From Piromyces finnis (taxonomy: Eukaryota > Neocallimastigomycota > Neocallimastigomycetes > Neocallimastigales > Neocallimastigaceae), in contig MCFH01000033.1 of assembly GCA_002104945.1 (NCBI GenBank), positions 310,001 to 374,000 on the forward strand: a stretch of 64,000 nt of DNA. The letters run 5' to 3'. The notes under the pieces were generated by a model that was given only the letters and a program-made list of their open reading frames with translations, did not search any database and was not told where the DNA came from. The stretch's first letter is position 1. Each line of letters opens with the position of its first letter. Positions 34,085 to 47,024 of this stretch are shown here, one piece after another. Both the position numbers and the translations under genes were made by a program.

Positions 34085-37000
34085 TTAATTTGTAGTTAAT
34101 TGAGAACGAATAATATGGTATATACTTTTTTCAACTAGAATAAATGAAAGATTAAAAATATATATATATATATTAATTATATATTCATTCTTAAAATGGT
34201 AATTTTTAATATTTATAGTTATATATATAATTACTTTTTTCGCTTTTTTCGTTATTTTCATTATTATCAGATTCAGTGATGATTGAAATTTCAGTTGTGA
34301 TGTCATCCTTTTCTACTGATGATATCTTTTTATCTAATTTTAATTTCTGAGTAGAAATATCCAAAATTGATTCTTCAATAGTATCTTTTGTTACTAGTTT
34401 CATGACAGTAACATCTCTTGTTTGACCTACTCTATGGGCTCTATCTTCAGCCTAATTAAAGTTTATTTAAAAAAATATATTTATATTTATTATTATTATT
34501 TTTCAATTTTATTTTTTTTTTTTTTTTTTAATTTTAATTTTAAACCTACTTGTTTATCATTATGTGGATTAAAGTCTAAATCATATATAATAACAACATT
34601 TGCTGCTGTTAAATTAATACCAAAACCACCTATTATTTTAATTTAAATAAAAATTTTTTTTAAATAAATATTAAAATTGAAAAAAAAAAAAATTTTTTCT
34701 TAGTGGATTATTTATAATTATATATATAAAAAAAAAAATATCTATAGGTATCTATTGACTTACCAGCTTTTGTAGAAAGTAAGAAAACAAAAACATCTGG
34801 GTTATTATTAAAATCATCAATTCTTTCTTGACTAAATATATTCATACATATAAAAATTAAAGAAATCAATAATCCTGGTTTATTTTATTACAAAGTACAT
34901 ATATATATATATTTTCAAATTATAATTATATTTACCGTTCTGTTACTGGAGTTTGGCCATCTAATCTTAAATAGGTATAATTTAATGATGATAGTACTGT
35001 TTCTAAAATATCCAACATTTTTGTGAATTGACTGAATAATAATATTTTATCATTCTATTTTTAAGGATTATATAATAATTTTAGTATTTTGTTGCTGTGC
35101 TTTTTTTTTTTTTAATAGTATTTATTTATTTTAATTTTTTTTTGTTTCATAATCTAAAAAATTCAAAACTTACTCTTGCTTTACATTCAACTAAAATTTC
35201 TTTTAATTTTTGAACCTTTCCTGCATTCATCCAATTCTCTGGTTTTAATTTATATTTATTTATATACTATATAACAAGTATTTTATACAAAAATTTTATT
35301 AGTATTTCTAAATATTTTAAATTTATTTAAATATATGTATTTTAATTTCAAATAGTATTGATACATTAAATGTACCTTATAATTAACACAATAGGTATGT
35401 AACTCAAAATCGGATAATAATTGCATATCTTCAAATACATATTTTGGTTCTGAATCACAAAATTGTTCTTCCTATTAATTTTTTTTTTTTTTTTTTGGAG
35501 GATTAATTAGTTAAAATAATGAATAATATAATAATATATATACAGGCTATATAAATATCAATTATTATTTTAATTAATAATTTTTTTTATTACATTTGTA
35601 ATATCCCTTGACATTGGTTTTAACATATTATCGGTGTAGAGACTTCTAACAAGTAATGGATGATCTGAAATTTTTCTTAATTCCATCAAAACATTATTAA
35701 TTTGTTTTACTTCACCATTATGACCTTCTTTTGGATCATTATTAATATTTTTAAAGTTTGATCTTGAGGTTTCCAGAGCTTGTTGATATAATTTCTTTTG
35801 ATAGTCTGTAGATTCACAATAAACCACCTTTTCAATTTTCTTTGGTAATTCTTTTAATACCTATTAAATAATTATATAAGAAAAATAAATAAAAAAAATT
35901 TTTTTAATCATTAATGATACTATTAAATAATAATAAGAATTTTTTTTTTTTTTTTTGATTTTTATTATTTAAAATATATATATATATGTATTTACTTCAT
36001 TCTTTTTTCTTCTCAGTACAAATGGATCCATAATTTGTTTTGCTTTATTCACACGTTCTGTACTTAAAAAGGCTGCAGTACCAGTTTTGACTTCAAAAAT
36101 TTTTCTTAAACTAACCTCATCGGTAATAAATAATTTTGGCTATTTTTATTTCATTGAAATAATAAAAATAAAAAAAAAAAAAAAGAAAATAAAATGTATA
36201 AATATTCTATATATATATTAATAGAATATAATATATTTTTCCTATTCCTAGTTTAATATCAATTCTTACCATAATAAAAGTTAAAAGTGACTATATAGTT
36301 TAAAAAAAAAAAAAAAGAATAAATTAGGAAAAAGTAATATTTAAAATTTAATAAATTCATTTATTTTTATTTAAAGTTTAATCATAATTAATAATAGTCA
36401 TAATTTATAAATTATATAACAATAAGTGAATTTTTTATTTTTACTTACAATTAATTCTTGAAGTGTATTTTGAATTGGAGTACCGGTTAATAAAAATCGA
36501 CAATCAGAATTGATGGCCATTAAATGTTTATATCTCAATGAGGTCATATTTTTCATCATATGACCTTCATCTAAAATCATAATTTTAAAGTTCATATGTT
36601 TCAAGAAACCACGATCCTCTTTTTGTGACGAGGCAATTTGATACGTGGTCAAAATAATATTGTAGCTTCCCTTGGTTTCTCTTAGCTCATGTCTTAGTTC
36701 TGCTCTCTCAAATTGAGTACCGTAATAGGCACGAACTTCTAATTCGGGGCACCATTTTTCAAATTCTCTTAACCAATTATCTTTTGTGGATGAAGGTACA
36801 ATAACTAAAAATGGACCCTTGGCATCATGATTAGAATAAATATTACCTAAAAAGGAAATGACTTGGGCAGTTTTACCAAGACCCATTTCATCGGCCAAAA
36901 TACCGGAAAATCCATTTAAATACATATAGGTTAACCAACTCACACCTAATAATTGGTAATTCTTTAAAATCATTGAATTATTAACAACATCTGGTTGCTT

Positions 37001-38404
37001 TTCCAAGAAACCACTTCCTGTTTTTGTTACATTTGGTAAAAGATTACCTTTTTTATCCACACCCCAATTTTGGAATAATCCAGTAAGTTCCTTACTGATT
37101 TTTTCACAATTTTCAATAATTGAATCAGCTGCATTATAGCCACTAATAACTTCTTCATAGTGTTCAACAACCTTTCCTGAAATACCTTTTTCCTTATTTA
37201 GAGTTTTTTTTAAGGTAGCACGGTCTTTATAAGGTCTATGTGAAATAATAATTTCAGCTTGTTCCGGAGATAGAATAGATATAATATCTAGAATTTCTTG
37301 TGATGTTGCACTATTGAAAAAGGCTAATGTTTCATCTTCTTCTTCAGTATCAGATGATTTTGAAATAGTATTTGAATATAATCTTCTACGTTTTGTTTTT
37401 CCATAGTCCATATCGGAGGAATCTGACTCGTCAAACGAATCCATGGATTCTTCATCACTTTCAATAACTAATCGTTTTTTCGAAGACTTTTTAGATTTCT
37501 TTCTATCGGTTTTATTTCTTAAATTATTGGTATTACCGTTACTTCCTCTTAAAAGTTCAGATGCTTTTTTTAAATTAAATTTTGATTGACGGAAAGCTTC
37601 AATAATTTCTTCCCTTGATTTATGAGGAAACATATCAATTAATATAAGAATATAAGCATTCATTCTTGTATTTTCTTTTTCAATTTTTTTCGGTTTTATT
37701 TCGTCTTTATCTTCGTCACTATCATCAGCAATTCTTGGAATTTTATTTCTTTTTAGGGTAAAAATATTATTACTGGATAAATTAATAGTTGAAGAAGGGT
37801 TACCTTTAGTTTCATTTGTCATTGACTTTGCCACATTGCTTTCACTATCTAATTCCAATGATATAATACTTGACTTTCTTGGTAAGGGTAAAGGGTTTGA
37901 ATCTTTTATTTCTATTGGTTCTTTTTTATTCATGCTAAATGGGTTATTAAATCTATTTATGGTATTATGGGAACTACTTCCAGCATTTAAAGGTTTAAAG
38001 TAATATTTTTTATCATGTAAAGATCCAATGGGTGGTCTTCTTGGTTTAAATTCAAATCTTTTTCTAATATCATCTGCTAATAGTATGCTTGACTTTGGTT
38101 TCGGTTCCTCTATTTTTTCATCACTATCAATTTCAATTATATTATCGATTGTTTTCCTTTTACCCAATTGAATCGGTGATTGTTCAACATGAATAGTTGT
38201 TGTTTTTTTGAAAATGTTTGGTGTTCCATTTTCAATGGTTGGTTTATTAATTTTTGAAGATTTTTTTATGTTGGGAGTCTCGGGAACAGATTGAACTTCA
38301 TTTTTATCTTTTATTTTATTAAAGTAATAACTAATGGTATTCTTATTAGGTTTTTTTGGTGTTTCGGGAACATATGAAATAGTTTCTTTTTCTTTTATAG
38401 TCAT
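34085..38404 (-). CDS. FUN30: SNF2-family chromatin remodeller, FUN30/SMARCAD1 type
   Basis: Nuclear ATP-dependent remodeller, about 1036 residues in eleven exons: 36449-38404, 36270-36290, 35996-36139, 35594-35860, 35376-35471, 35174-35266, 34936-35054, 34764-34831, 34550-34629, 34235-34451, 34085-34134. The disordered N-terminus (to residue 245) is followed by a CUE-like ubiquitin-binding segment (about 247-288, [17 protein letters not shown]), an acidic Ser-rich stretch, then the helicase: DEMGLGKT (505-512), DEGHMMKN in place of a DEAH box (612-619) and LLTGTPIQN; the C-lobe has [27 protein letters not shown] and [14 protein letters not shown]. Order and length match SMARCAD1/Fun30. The second exon is a 21-nt microexon (SLLTFIM) that completes the family's QELxSLLxFIxP motif. 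The last exon is less certain: without that splice the protein stops at 34206. Confidence 0.9.
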
Positions 38405-39383
38405 TGTTTTAAATTAGTGTAATGGTTATAAAACTTTTTTTTTTTAATTGATTAATTTTTATAATATTAAATTAAACTATAATTGATATACGATTATAAT
38501 AATCAAGAATATATGGTATATTGTTTTGTGACAAGAACAAAAAAAAATAAAAAAAAAAACTTTATAATTCAATTAAACCAATTTTTAATATTGAAAACAA
38601 ATTTCAAATGATATGTCAAAATTTTTGAATTATAAAAGTGATATAATTTATAATTAATATTACAATAAAGGATTATTACTGTTGTTGTTGAATTATCTTT
38701 TAAGGATTATGAAAATAATATATATATATAATATAATTCAATATATATTTACAAGTATTAATTTTTTATTAAAATTAAATTTTGAAATTTAGATTTCAGA
38801 ATTTTATATTTTAATTGAGAACTATATGAAGGACCAATATATAATTTATATTCTTATTAAAAATAACTAATAAAATATAAATTTTATTTACTTTTTTAAT
38901 AGGAATAAAATAAATTAATCGGTTAATGGCAAAGTAACATTATAATTAAAATAAATTAATCTTTTTCAAAAAAAAAAAAAAAAAGATACATAATAATTAT
39001 TATAATAATTATCTTTTTTATTAATAATACACAAAAAAAAAAAAAAAAAATTTTTTTCCTTTTAAAATTTTACAATTATTATAATTTATTTCATTTTTAA
39101 TTTTTATATTATTATTAAAAATTTTTAGATGTAATAAAGAAATAGCCAATAAAATTGACTTTGTTACCTAAATTAAAAGTAAAAGAAGGTAACTTTGCCC
39201 TAATGATTTACACTTTAAACCTGAAGAGAAAAGGAATATTGATTTATGAGAAAAAAGTATTATTTTATGTTATTATTTCTGGTTTAAAATAAATGAAATA
39301 CCCTAAAATTGATAATATAATTAAAAAAAAAAACATTTTAAGACACCACAAAGTATGATGTAAATATTTATTAATTAATCACT
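38405..39383. other. Promoter-side spacer of FUN30
   Basis: AT-rich, several A/T runs, nothing coding. It forms part of the divergent region shared with the dehydrogenase gene. Confidence 0.65.
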
Positions 39384-39869
39384 TAGTAATAGTAATCGGT
39401 AATAGTAATAGTCAAAGTAATAGTAATAGTAATAGTAAGTAATAGTAATAGTAATAGTAATAGTAATAGTAATAGTAATAGTAATAGTAATAGTAATAGT
39501 AATAGTAATAGTAATAGTAATAGTAATAGTAATAGTAATAGTAATAGTAATAGTAATAGTAATAGTAATAGTAATAGTAATAGTAATAGTAATAGTAATA
39601 GTAATAGTAATAGTAATAGTAATAGTAATAGTAATAGTAATAGTAATAGTAATAGTAATAGTAATAGTAATAGTAATAGTAATAGTAATAGTAATAGTAT
39701 AGTAATAGTAATAGTAATAGTAATAGTAATAGTAATAGTAATAGTAATAGTAATAGTAATAGTAATAGTAATAGTAATAGTAATAGTAATAGTAATAGTA
39801 ATAGTAATAGTAATAGTAATAGTAATAGTAATAGTAATAGTAATAGTAATAGTAATAGTAATAGTAATA
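39384..39869. repeat. (AGTAAT)n hexanucleotide microsatellite
   Basis: About 485 bases of nearly pure AGTAAT/TAGTAA units. The first 55 bases are imperfect, and one base-level phase slip occurs near 39698-39704. No exon overlaps it. Confidence 0.97.
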
Positions 39870-40070
39870 ATAAAAGAAGTAGTTATAATAATAAGTAAAT
39901 AAATAAATAATAAAATAAATAATTAATTAATAAATATATAAATGAATAAATAAATAAATAAATAATTTATTAATAAATATATAAATGAATGAACAAATAA
40001 ATAAATAATTTATTAATAAATATATAAATGGATGAATAAATAAATAAATAATTTATTAATTTAAATGTTT
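39870..40070. repeat. AT-rich tandem units next to the hexamer tract
   Basis: Three related blocks of (aaat)n followed by aatttattaataaatatat and aaatg, near 39919, 39960 and 40003, about 42-46 bases apart. Confidence 0.7.
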
Positions 40071-41342
40071 TAAATAAATTATTCATTTTAAAAGTGTATC
40101 CACAAAAAATGAAAAATAATACTTCTTTACAAGTAACAATCAAGTTATATATAAAAAAAAAAGTCATGAAATAGTACATAAGTAAACATCAGTAGCATAT
40201 ACATAAAATTTAAAATGTTTAAAAATTATATTAAAAGAATCTTTTTCATTTCTATTTTTTAACCTTTAAAAAGTAATTCCAATTGGACTTCATTGTCTTT
40301 TTTTTTTTTATTCCTAATTTTTACTTGGTTATTTCCCCTAAACTTTTCCGACCGGCGGTTGTTAATGCTGCTGCTTAGGGTTTTTCTTTTTCTTTTTTTT
40401 ATGTATTAAAATTTGATTTATCCTTTGGAAATTATTGGATTATTGGTTAAATTTTATCCAATCATTTCCTTTAATTTAGATACATTTTTACATTGTTGTA
40501 AGAGATGATACATTAATTTCAATTTAAAATGTATCTAAATTGAAATGAAATACTAATGAAATAGTATAAATAATTATAAATATTGTAATAAATAATTATG
40601 GTATAATCATTAAATACTGTATTGTAATAAAAAAAAAAAAAAAAAACATCATCAAATACATCAAATTGGAATAAATTTTTTTTTAAAAAAAAAACTAAAT
40701 TATTATATATTAAAATTTTTTTTTATTTGGAATATATAAAAAAAGGATTTTTCCTTTTTACTTTTTTTTTTTCTTTACACAAAGTCTTTTATTTAAAATG
40801 TAAAGTATAAAAAAAAAAAAAAAATATATATAAATTTTATAAAAAAGAATATTGTTTAAATATGGGTTAAAAAAAAAAAAGGAATAGTAATCTTTATGAA
40901 AAAATAAAAATATAATAATATGAATATAATAATGGGAATATAATATTATGAATATAATGACAAATACTGGATATATTAATAAAATTAAAATATTTTTTAA
41001 ACATTTAAAAGTTATAAATAAACAATAGATATATATTTGAATAACTAATTATCTCTTTTTTTTTTATGTAATTATATAAATTATTTATATATTTATTATA
41101 AATTTTTTATCTTAAATGTAATATTATATTTAAATTTATTTTCCAATGCTTTGATAATAAAATGGCTTTTGCTTCACAATTTTCATAATTCAATTAAAAA
41201 CCAATTCCAAAAACTTTGAAAACGTGAATTTTCGTATCAACAAAAATCTATTTACAATATTAACTATTGATACAAAAATAAAAAAAAAATGAATTGAAAT
41301 TTTTATAGTAGTTAATTTTAAATTAAAAAAAAAAAAATTAAA
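40071..41342. other. Upstream region of aspartate-semialdehyde dehydrogenase
   Basis: AT-rich promoter-side stretch. A small hairpin (ccctaa 40336-40341 with ttaggg 40375-40380) encloses an unusually GC-rich accggcggt. The 69-codon ORF at 39970-40179 is repeat-derived and is not called. Confidence 0.6.
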
Positions 41343-42422
41343 ATGTCTCAAAAAGTTTATGTTGGTATTTTAGGTGCTACTGGTACCGTTGGTCAACGTT
41401 TCATTGCCTTATTAGAAAACCACCCAATTTTCGAAATTAAGGCTATTGGTGCTTCTGCCAGATCTGCTGGTAAAATTTACTCTGAATGCACTGAAAGAAC
41501 CTGGAAAATGACCACTGACATTCCAGAAAACATCAAGGGTATGACTATTGTTCCATGTGAACCAGAACACTTCAAGGGTTGCAGACTCATTTTCTCTGGT
41601 TTAGATGCTTCTGTTGCTGGTGAAATTGAAACTAACTTTGCTAACGCTGGTTACGCTGTTTTCTCTAACGCCAAGAACCACAGAATGAACCCACTCGTTC
41701 CATTATTAGTTCCACTCTGTAACACTGAACACTTTGATGTTATCAAGTACCAACAAGAAAAGTATGGTTACAAGACCGGTATGATTGTTACCAACGCCAA
41801 CTGTGCCTCTACTGGTTTAGTTGTTGTTTTAAAGGCTCTCCAAAACGCCTTCGGTCCAATCAACAAGGTTATGGTCCACACTTTACAAGCTATTAGTGGT
41901 GCTGGTTACCCAGGTGTTGCTTCCTTAGATATCATTGATAATGTTGTTCCATTCATTGGTGGTGAAGAAGAAAAGGTTGAATCTGAAGCCTTAAAGATGC
42001 TCGGTACCATTAACCAAGAAACTCACGAATTCCAACACTTAACTAACATGAAGATCTCTGCTCACTGTAACAGAGTTCCAGTTGTTGATGGTCACGTCAC
42101 CAACTTATCTATTGAATTCGAAAAGGATGCCCCAAGTGTTGAAGAAGTTATCAAGGTCTTAAAGGAATACACTTGTGAAGCTCAATCCTTAAAGTGCCCA
42201 TCTGCTCCAAAGGAATGTATTATTGTTAAGGACTCTCCAGACAGACCACAACCAAGACTTGACCGTGACAGATACGGTGGTATGGCTGTTACTGTTGGTC
42301 GTGTCAGAGAATGCCCACTCTTTGACATTAAGCTCTCCTTATTAATCCACAACACTATTTTAGGTGCTGCTGGTAGCAGTATCTTAAATGCTGAAGTTGC
42401 TGTTGCTAAGGGTATTTTCTAA
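41343..42422 (+). CDS. HOM2: Aspartate-semialdehyde dehydrogenase
   Basis: Cytosolic enzyme of 359 residues that reduces L-aspartyl-4-phosphate to aspartate 4-semialdehyde with NADPH, the branch step towards threonine, methionine and, in some lineages, lysine. The Rossmann nucleotide site is GATGTVGQRF (residues 11-20). The catalytic Cys154 lies in NANCAST, HTLQAISGAGYPG follows at 179-191, and the acid/base His251 lies in RVPVVDGHV. Length and motifs fit the fungal/archaeal-type family. There are no introns. Codon use is strikingly different from its neighbours: GGT, GCT, AAG, CAC, AAC, TAC and ATC/GTT are strongly preferred, typical of a highly expressed gene. The ATG follows an A-rich leader (aaaattaaaatg), a favoured start context. 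Confidence 0.96.
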   Translation: MSQKVYVGILGATGTVGQRFIALLENHPIFEIKAIGASARSAGKIYSECTERTWKMTTDIPENIKGMTIVPCEPEHFKGCRLIFSGLDASVAGEIETNFANAGYAVFSNAKNHRMNPLVPLLVPLCNTEHFDVIKYQQEKYGYKTGMIVTNANCASTGLVVVLKALQNAFGPINKVMVHTLQAISGAGYPGVASLDIIDNVVPFIGGEEEKVESEALKMLGTINQETHEFQHLTNMKISAHCNRVPVVDGHVTNLSIEFEKDAPSVEEVIKVLKEYTCEAQSLKCPSAPKECIIVKDSPDRPQPRLDRDRYGGMAVTVGRVRECPLFDIKLSLLIHNTILGAAGSSILNAEVAVAKGIF

Positions 42423-43182
42423 ATGAAGGAAAATGCACAAAACTAAACATTCCTTGAATAAAAAAAATCAACATTTTAATATCTATTTATAATAAACCAA
42501 CCATTAAGTATAATAATTTAAAACATTTCCAAAAAAAAAAAAAATGAAAACATTATATAAAAATCAAACGAACAACTATGGAAACAAATAAATAAAAAAA
42601 AAAGTAAAGCCAAAAAAAAAAAAAAAAAATATAAATAAATAAAACAAACATATAAAATAAAGAATTTAATATTTCATTTTTTTTAAAAAAAAAATTAAAT
42701 TGTTGACATCATTAAAGTACAAGAATTTTTTTTTTTTTTTTTTTTTTTAAATTATCTATTTTTTTAATTTAATATAAAAGAAAAAAAAAAAAGTTTTAAT
42801 ATAAAATATTTATTATTTGAATATAAAAAAAAAAAAAAAAAAAAAAGGGATTTTGTTGTGAAAGTCAAAAATTTTAATAAAAGGGAATGGGTGATAAAAA
42901 GTTATTTTTTAGTCGTTGACATTCTGGTTAAAAAAAAAAAAAAAAAGAAAGGTTTGAGTAAAAAATACGATAATATTCTATTCAACATAATTAACCTACT
43001 TTTACCTACATTTTATAAATTTTTAAACTTTAAAATTTTTAAACTTTTAAAATTTTAATTTCAATAAAAAAAAAATTAATTAAAAATTCATGAGCAAAAA
43101 AAAAAAAAAAGATTATTTTTTTAATTATTATTTTTGAAATTATAAACTATTTTTTTTTTTGTAATTATTAAGAAAAAAAAAA
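42423..43182. other. Spacer between HOM2 and PF20
   Basis: Homopolymer-rich (A20-class and T22-class runs). A 66-codon plus-strand ORF at 42858-43058 is Lys/Phe/Leu low-complexity sequence and is not called. Confidence 0.65.
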
Positions 43183-46100
43183 ATGGATACAGTACCGGTA
43201 TCACCACCAAAGATGATAGAAATGGAAAAATGGACAGATAAAAATAGTAAAACCTATGTTTTAGAATGTAAATGAAAATAAAAATAAAAAAAAAAAAAAA
43301 ATGGATGATATAAAATGATATAATATCTCTAAATATAATATTCTAATGGATTAAACAAATAATTATAATAATTATATTTTAAAAATTCTTTTTTTATTTT
43401 ACTCTCCCTATTATTATTTCATTATTCTATCTATTATATATATATATAAATATAAATATAAATTTTTTTTCTTCTTTTAATGGAAAATGAAACCATTTAT
43501 GATAAACTATAGCTGTTCCTGATTTATTTCAAAGTGATTCAGACGATGATTATTTATACGAAGAAATACCAATAGAAGAATTTGAAGATGATAAAAGTGA
43601 TACAGAAGATGAAAATTTAGAAAAAACAGTCAGAAATATTACAGAAAGAAAATTTTTTGAAGGTTATTATTAAATTATTGAGTTATTAGATAAAAGAAGA
43701 AAAAGAAAGAGATAAATAGATAAAATCTCTTTTTATATATATAATATTTGAAAATTTTATTTTATTTTAAAATAATATCTATATTTATCTCAAACTAAAA
43801 AAAAAAAAAAAAACATAAATACACACATATGTATTAAAAATTATTTATAAAATTTATATATTATTATAATATTATATATATTATATATACATATTTTTTT
43901 TTATGAATGAATGAATGAACAAACCATAGAAAATGAAGCAGAAATAAAAAATATAGAAAAAAATAAAGATAATGTTGCCAGTACGGTAAAACAATCAGAA
44001 GTTGTTGAAGATTATATTAGAAATTTTTTTTATTCCAGAGGATTAAAAAAATCATTAGAAACATTTCAAGTAGGTTATTAAAATAAAATAAATAACTTTT
44101 AAAACACGTTCAACCTTTTTTTTTTTTTTTTAATAAATCAAATATCTTATTTTATATTTCATTTTAAAAAAAAACGAATATATATACAAATATACAATAA
44201 TTATAATAATAAAGGAAGAATGGTATGAATTTAAAAAAAAAGGAAATCTTTCACCAGAAGATAGTGTTATTGTACCAGATGTTTATATAAAAAATCAAAA
44301 ATTAACAGATAATATACAAAAATTAAGAACAAATATTGAAGAATATAAAGAAATAGCAAAGTTAGTAAACAAAAAAGTTTTTTTATTATTATTACATAAA
44401 ATTAAAATGAATAATAGTATACCCTTTTTTTTCTTTATTTCAACATCCTAACATTTAACATTTATAAATCAAAATATATATATACAATAATATACATATA
44501 TCTATTTATATATATATTTATAGTAAAGCCCAATCAACATTTGAAAAATTAAAAAAAGAAAGAGATTTTCACAGAATGCATCATCAACGCGTAGTTCAAG
44601 AAAAGAATAAGTTAATTAACGATATTAATAAATTAAAAAATAAATGTTCAATGTATGAACCTATGGTGGAAGGAATACAAAAAAAGTATGAAACCGTCAT
44701 GAAAGAAAAAATGTTGACTAAATTAGATAGAGATCGTTTAGCCGGAAAAGTAAAGAATAAAAAAAAAATTAAAATAAAATAGATATACTAATAATAATTC
44801 ATAACTAGAATTAATATAATTTATAAATGAAAAAAAAAATAAATTAAAAAATATATATATATCGTAGATAACTTCATTAGAAACAACAATATCACAATTA
44901 GAAAATTTATTAAAAGAAAATGATGGTAATGTACAAAATAATAATAATAATAATAATAATGCTTTTTTATTAAAAATTGTAATTGTACATATATAAAAAT
45001 AATATTTTTTCACACATTTTTTAAATAAAAAATATCTATATATGTTTAAAAAGATAAAAAGAAATATAAAGGAAGTATAACCAATTCAAGAAATTCATTA
45101 AGTGATTTTAAAAATGATATTGAAACCCCCTCTGCTCCTATCAATCTAACCAATAAAAATTCCCATAAACGTGGTGTCTCTGGACGTGAAGGGATTATAC
45201 CCGCAGGAACTAGACAAAATCCATATAGTAATATGGATATACAACCCGTCAATCCTTCTCAAATGAAATTAATTCAAGATATGAAAGGTCATGATGCCGC
45301 TATAAGTTCGTAAGTAAAAAGAATATATTTATATTAATTAATAAAATAATTATCACCGACATCATCTCTTTATTATAAAATTGTAATTATTATTTTCAAT
45401 AAAATTTTTCTCTTATAAACTTCTAATACCTTTTGAATAAATAATTATTTTTTTTATAATGTTTTAAAATTATGGACGATTATTGATAGAATTAAATTAC
45501 ATCCTAAAAAGAAAATATTAGCCACAGTATCCGATGATAAATACTGGAAAATGTGGGCATTCCCAAGTGGTGAATTAATTATGAGTGGTATGGGTCATAG
45601 TGATTGGATTGCTGATTGTGATTTCCATCCAAAGTATGTAAAAAAAAAGAGAATACTTTATAAATTTGAAAATGATATATAGGCTCTATCAAAAAAAAAA
45701 AAAAAAGAAATTGTTATAGATATATATTTTTTTTGAAAATATATAACAGTTTCTTTATATATTTTTTTTATTTATAAAATATATATAAAGAAAAATATAT
45801 ATTAATTATTATTTAAATATTATTTTTAATTAAATTTGCTAATATAAAATTATTATTAATGATTAATTGTATATTATATATATGGTATAAATAAAAAAAA
45901 ATAGAGGTGGTCAGTTAGCCACAGCTTCAGGTGATAGTACAATTAAAATATGGGACTTTGTTAAGGGACAAGCTATATCAACATTATCTGAGCATACTCA
46001 AGCTGTTTGGAGTTGTGTTTATCATGATTTAGGTGATTTCATTGTTAGTGGTTCTATGGATCATACAGCAAAATTATGGGATATTCAAATGTAATCCTAC

Positions 46101-46856
46101 ATTATTCTATTAAATATATATATGTTATTTTTTATTATTTTTATTATATTTATTATATACAAAGTTTCTATGAAATAATTCTAATAATAATTACCGCAAT
46201 TACATTACTTTTCCTTTTTATACAATATATTTGATTTTTATTTATTTAAATAAGGGAAAAGTGTAAACATACATTTAGAGGTCATGGGGATTCCATTAAT
46301 AATGTTGGTTTCCAACCTTATTCTAATATTATGTATACTTGTTCCAGTGATAAAACAATATCATTATGGGATATTAGAACTGGTATGGTAACTCAAACGT
46401 TATGTGGTCATAATAATTCTATCAACTGTGGTTCATTCTCTCTCAAGGTAAATCTTACCTTGATGTATATTTATATATATATTATCTTTTTTTATCGAAT
46501 TGTCTTAATATTTATTCATTTTAAATATTTATAATTTAAAAAAAAATTTTTTTTAATTACAAGGGCAATACATTTGCTTCCTGTGATGCCGATGGTATTG
46601 TTAAATTATGGGATATTCGTACTAATGTAGAACTTTCTACTATAAATTATGGACCAAATTCAACAAATAAACTTTCCTTCGATCCAAGTGGTACCATATT
46701 AGCTGTAGCTAGTGATGATGGAACCTGTAAAATGTAAGTTTTTTTAAAAAAAAAATAATAAAAGAAACCCTTATATAATATTTTTTCATTAGAAAAAAGA
46801 AAATGAAAAAAGGAAAACTAAATTTTTTTTTAAATCAAATGATTTATTATTTTTTC

Positions 46857-46887
<31 letters not shown>

Positions 46888-47024
46888 GCTATAATTGTAA
46901 TACCCGTAATAATGTTAAAATCTTTGGTGGTAAAGAAGAATCTGTTCAGGCGGTTATCTTTGATAATAATGGTGAATATCTTATTACGGCTGGTTCTGAA
47001 GGACATTTCCAAATTTATAAATAA
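43183..47024 (+). CDS. SPAG16: Axonemal central-pair protein, PF20/SPAG16-type WD40
   Basis: Flagellar protein that links the C1 and C2 central-pair microtubules. Twelve exons give 629 residues: 43183-43267, 43513-43662, 43930-44069, 44215-44360, 44524-44749, 44868-44925, 45054-45309, 45490-45633, 45905-46090, 46255-46447, 46564-46733, 46889-47024. The acidic N-terminus leads to VVEDYIRNFFYSRGLKKSL and WYEFKKKG...VPDVYI, matching the SPAG16 N-terminal block. A coiled coil follows (KERDFHRMHHQRVVQEKNKL). Seven WD repeats then run to the end (KMWAF, KIWDF, KLWDI, SLWDI, KLWDI, SDDGTCKIYN, FQIYK). Length equals the animal protein (about 630). Its presence means the organism builds a motile 9+2 flagellum, as zoospores of anaerobic fungi do. 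Confidence 0.93.

Noticed and set aside
39384-39869. CRISPR-like array suspected from regular repeats
   Set aside because: Pure hexamers without spacers in a eukaryotic genome; it is a microsatellite. No CRISPR array is present anywhere in the window.
39970-40179. 69-codon ORF beside the hexamer repeat
   Set aside because: Derived from the (aaat)n tandem units; low complexity.
45046-45252. 68-codon minus-strand ORF within PF20
   Set aside because: Antisense to exon 7 of PF20, which has matching splice sites and family motifs.
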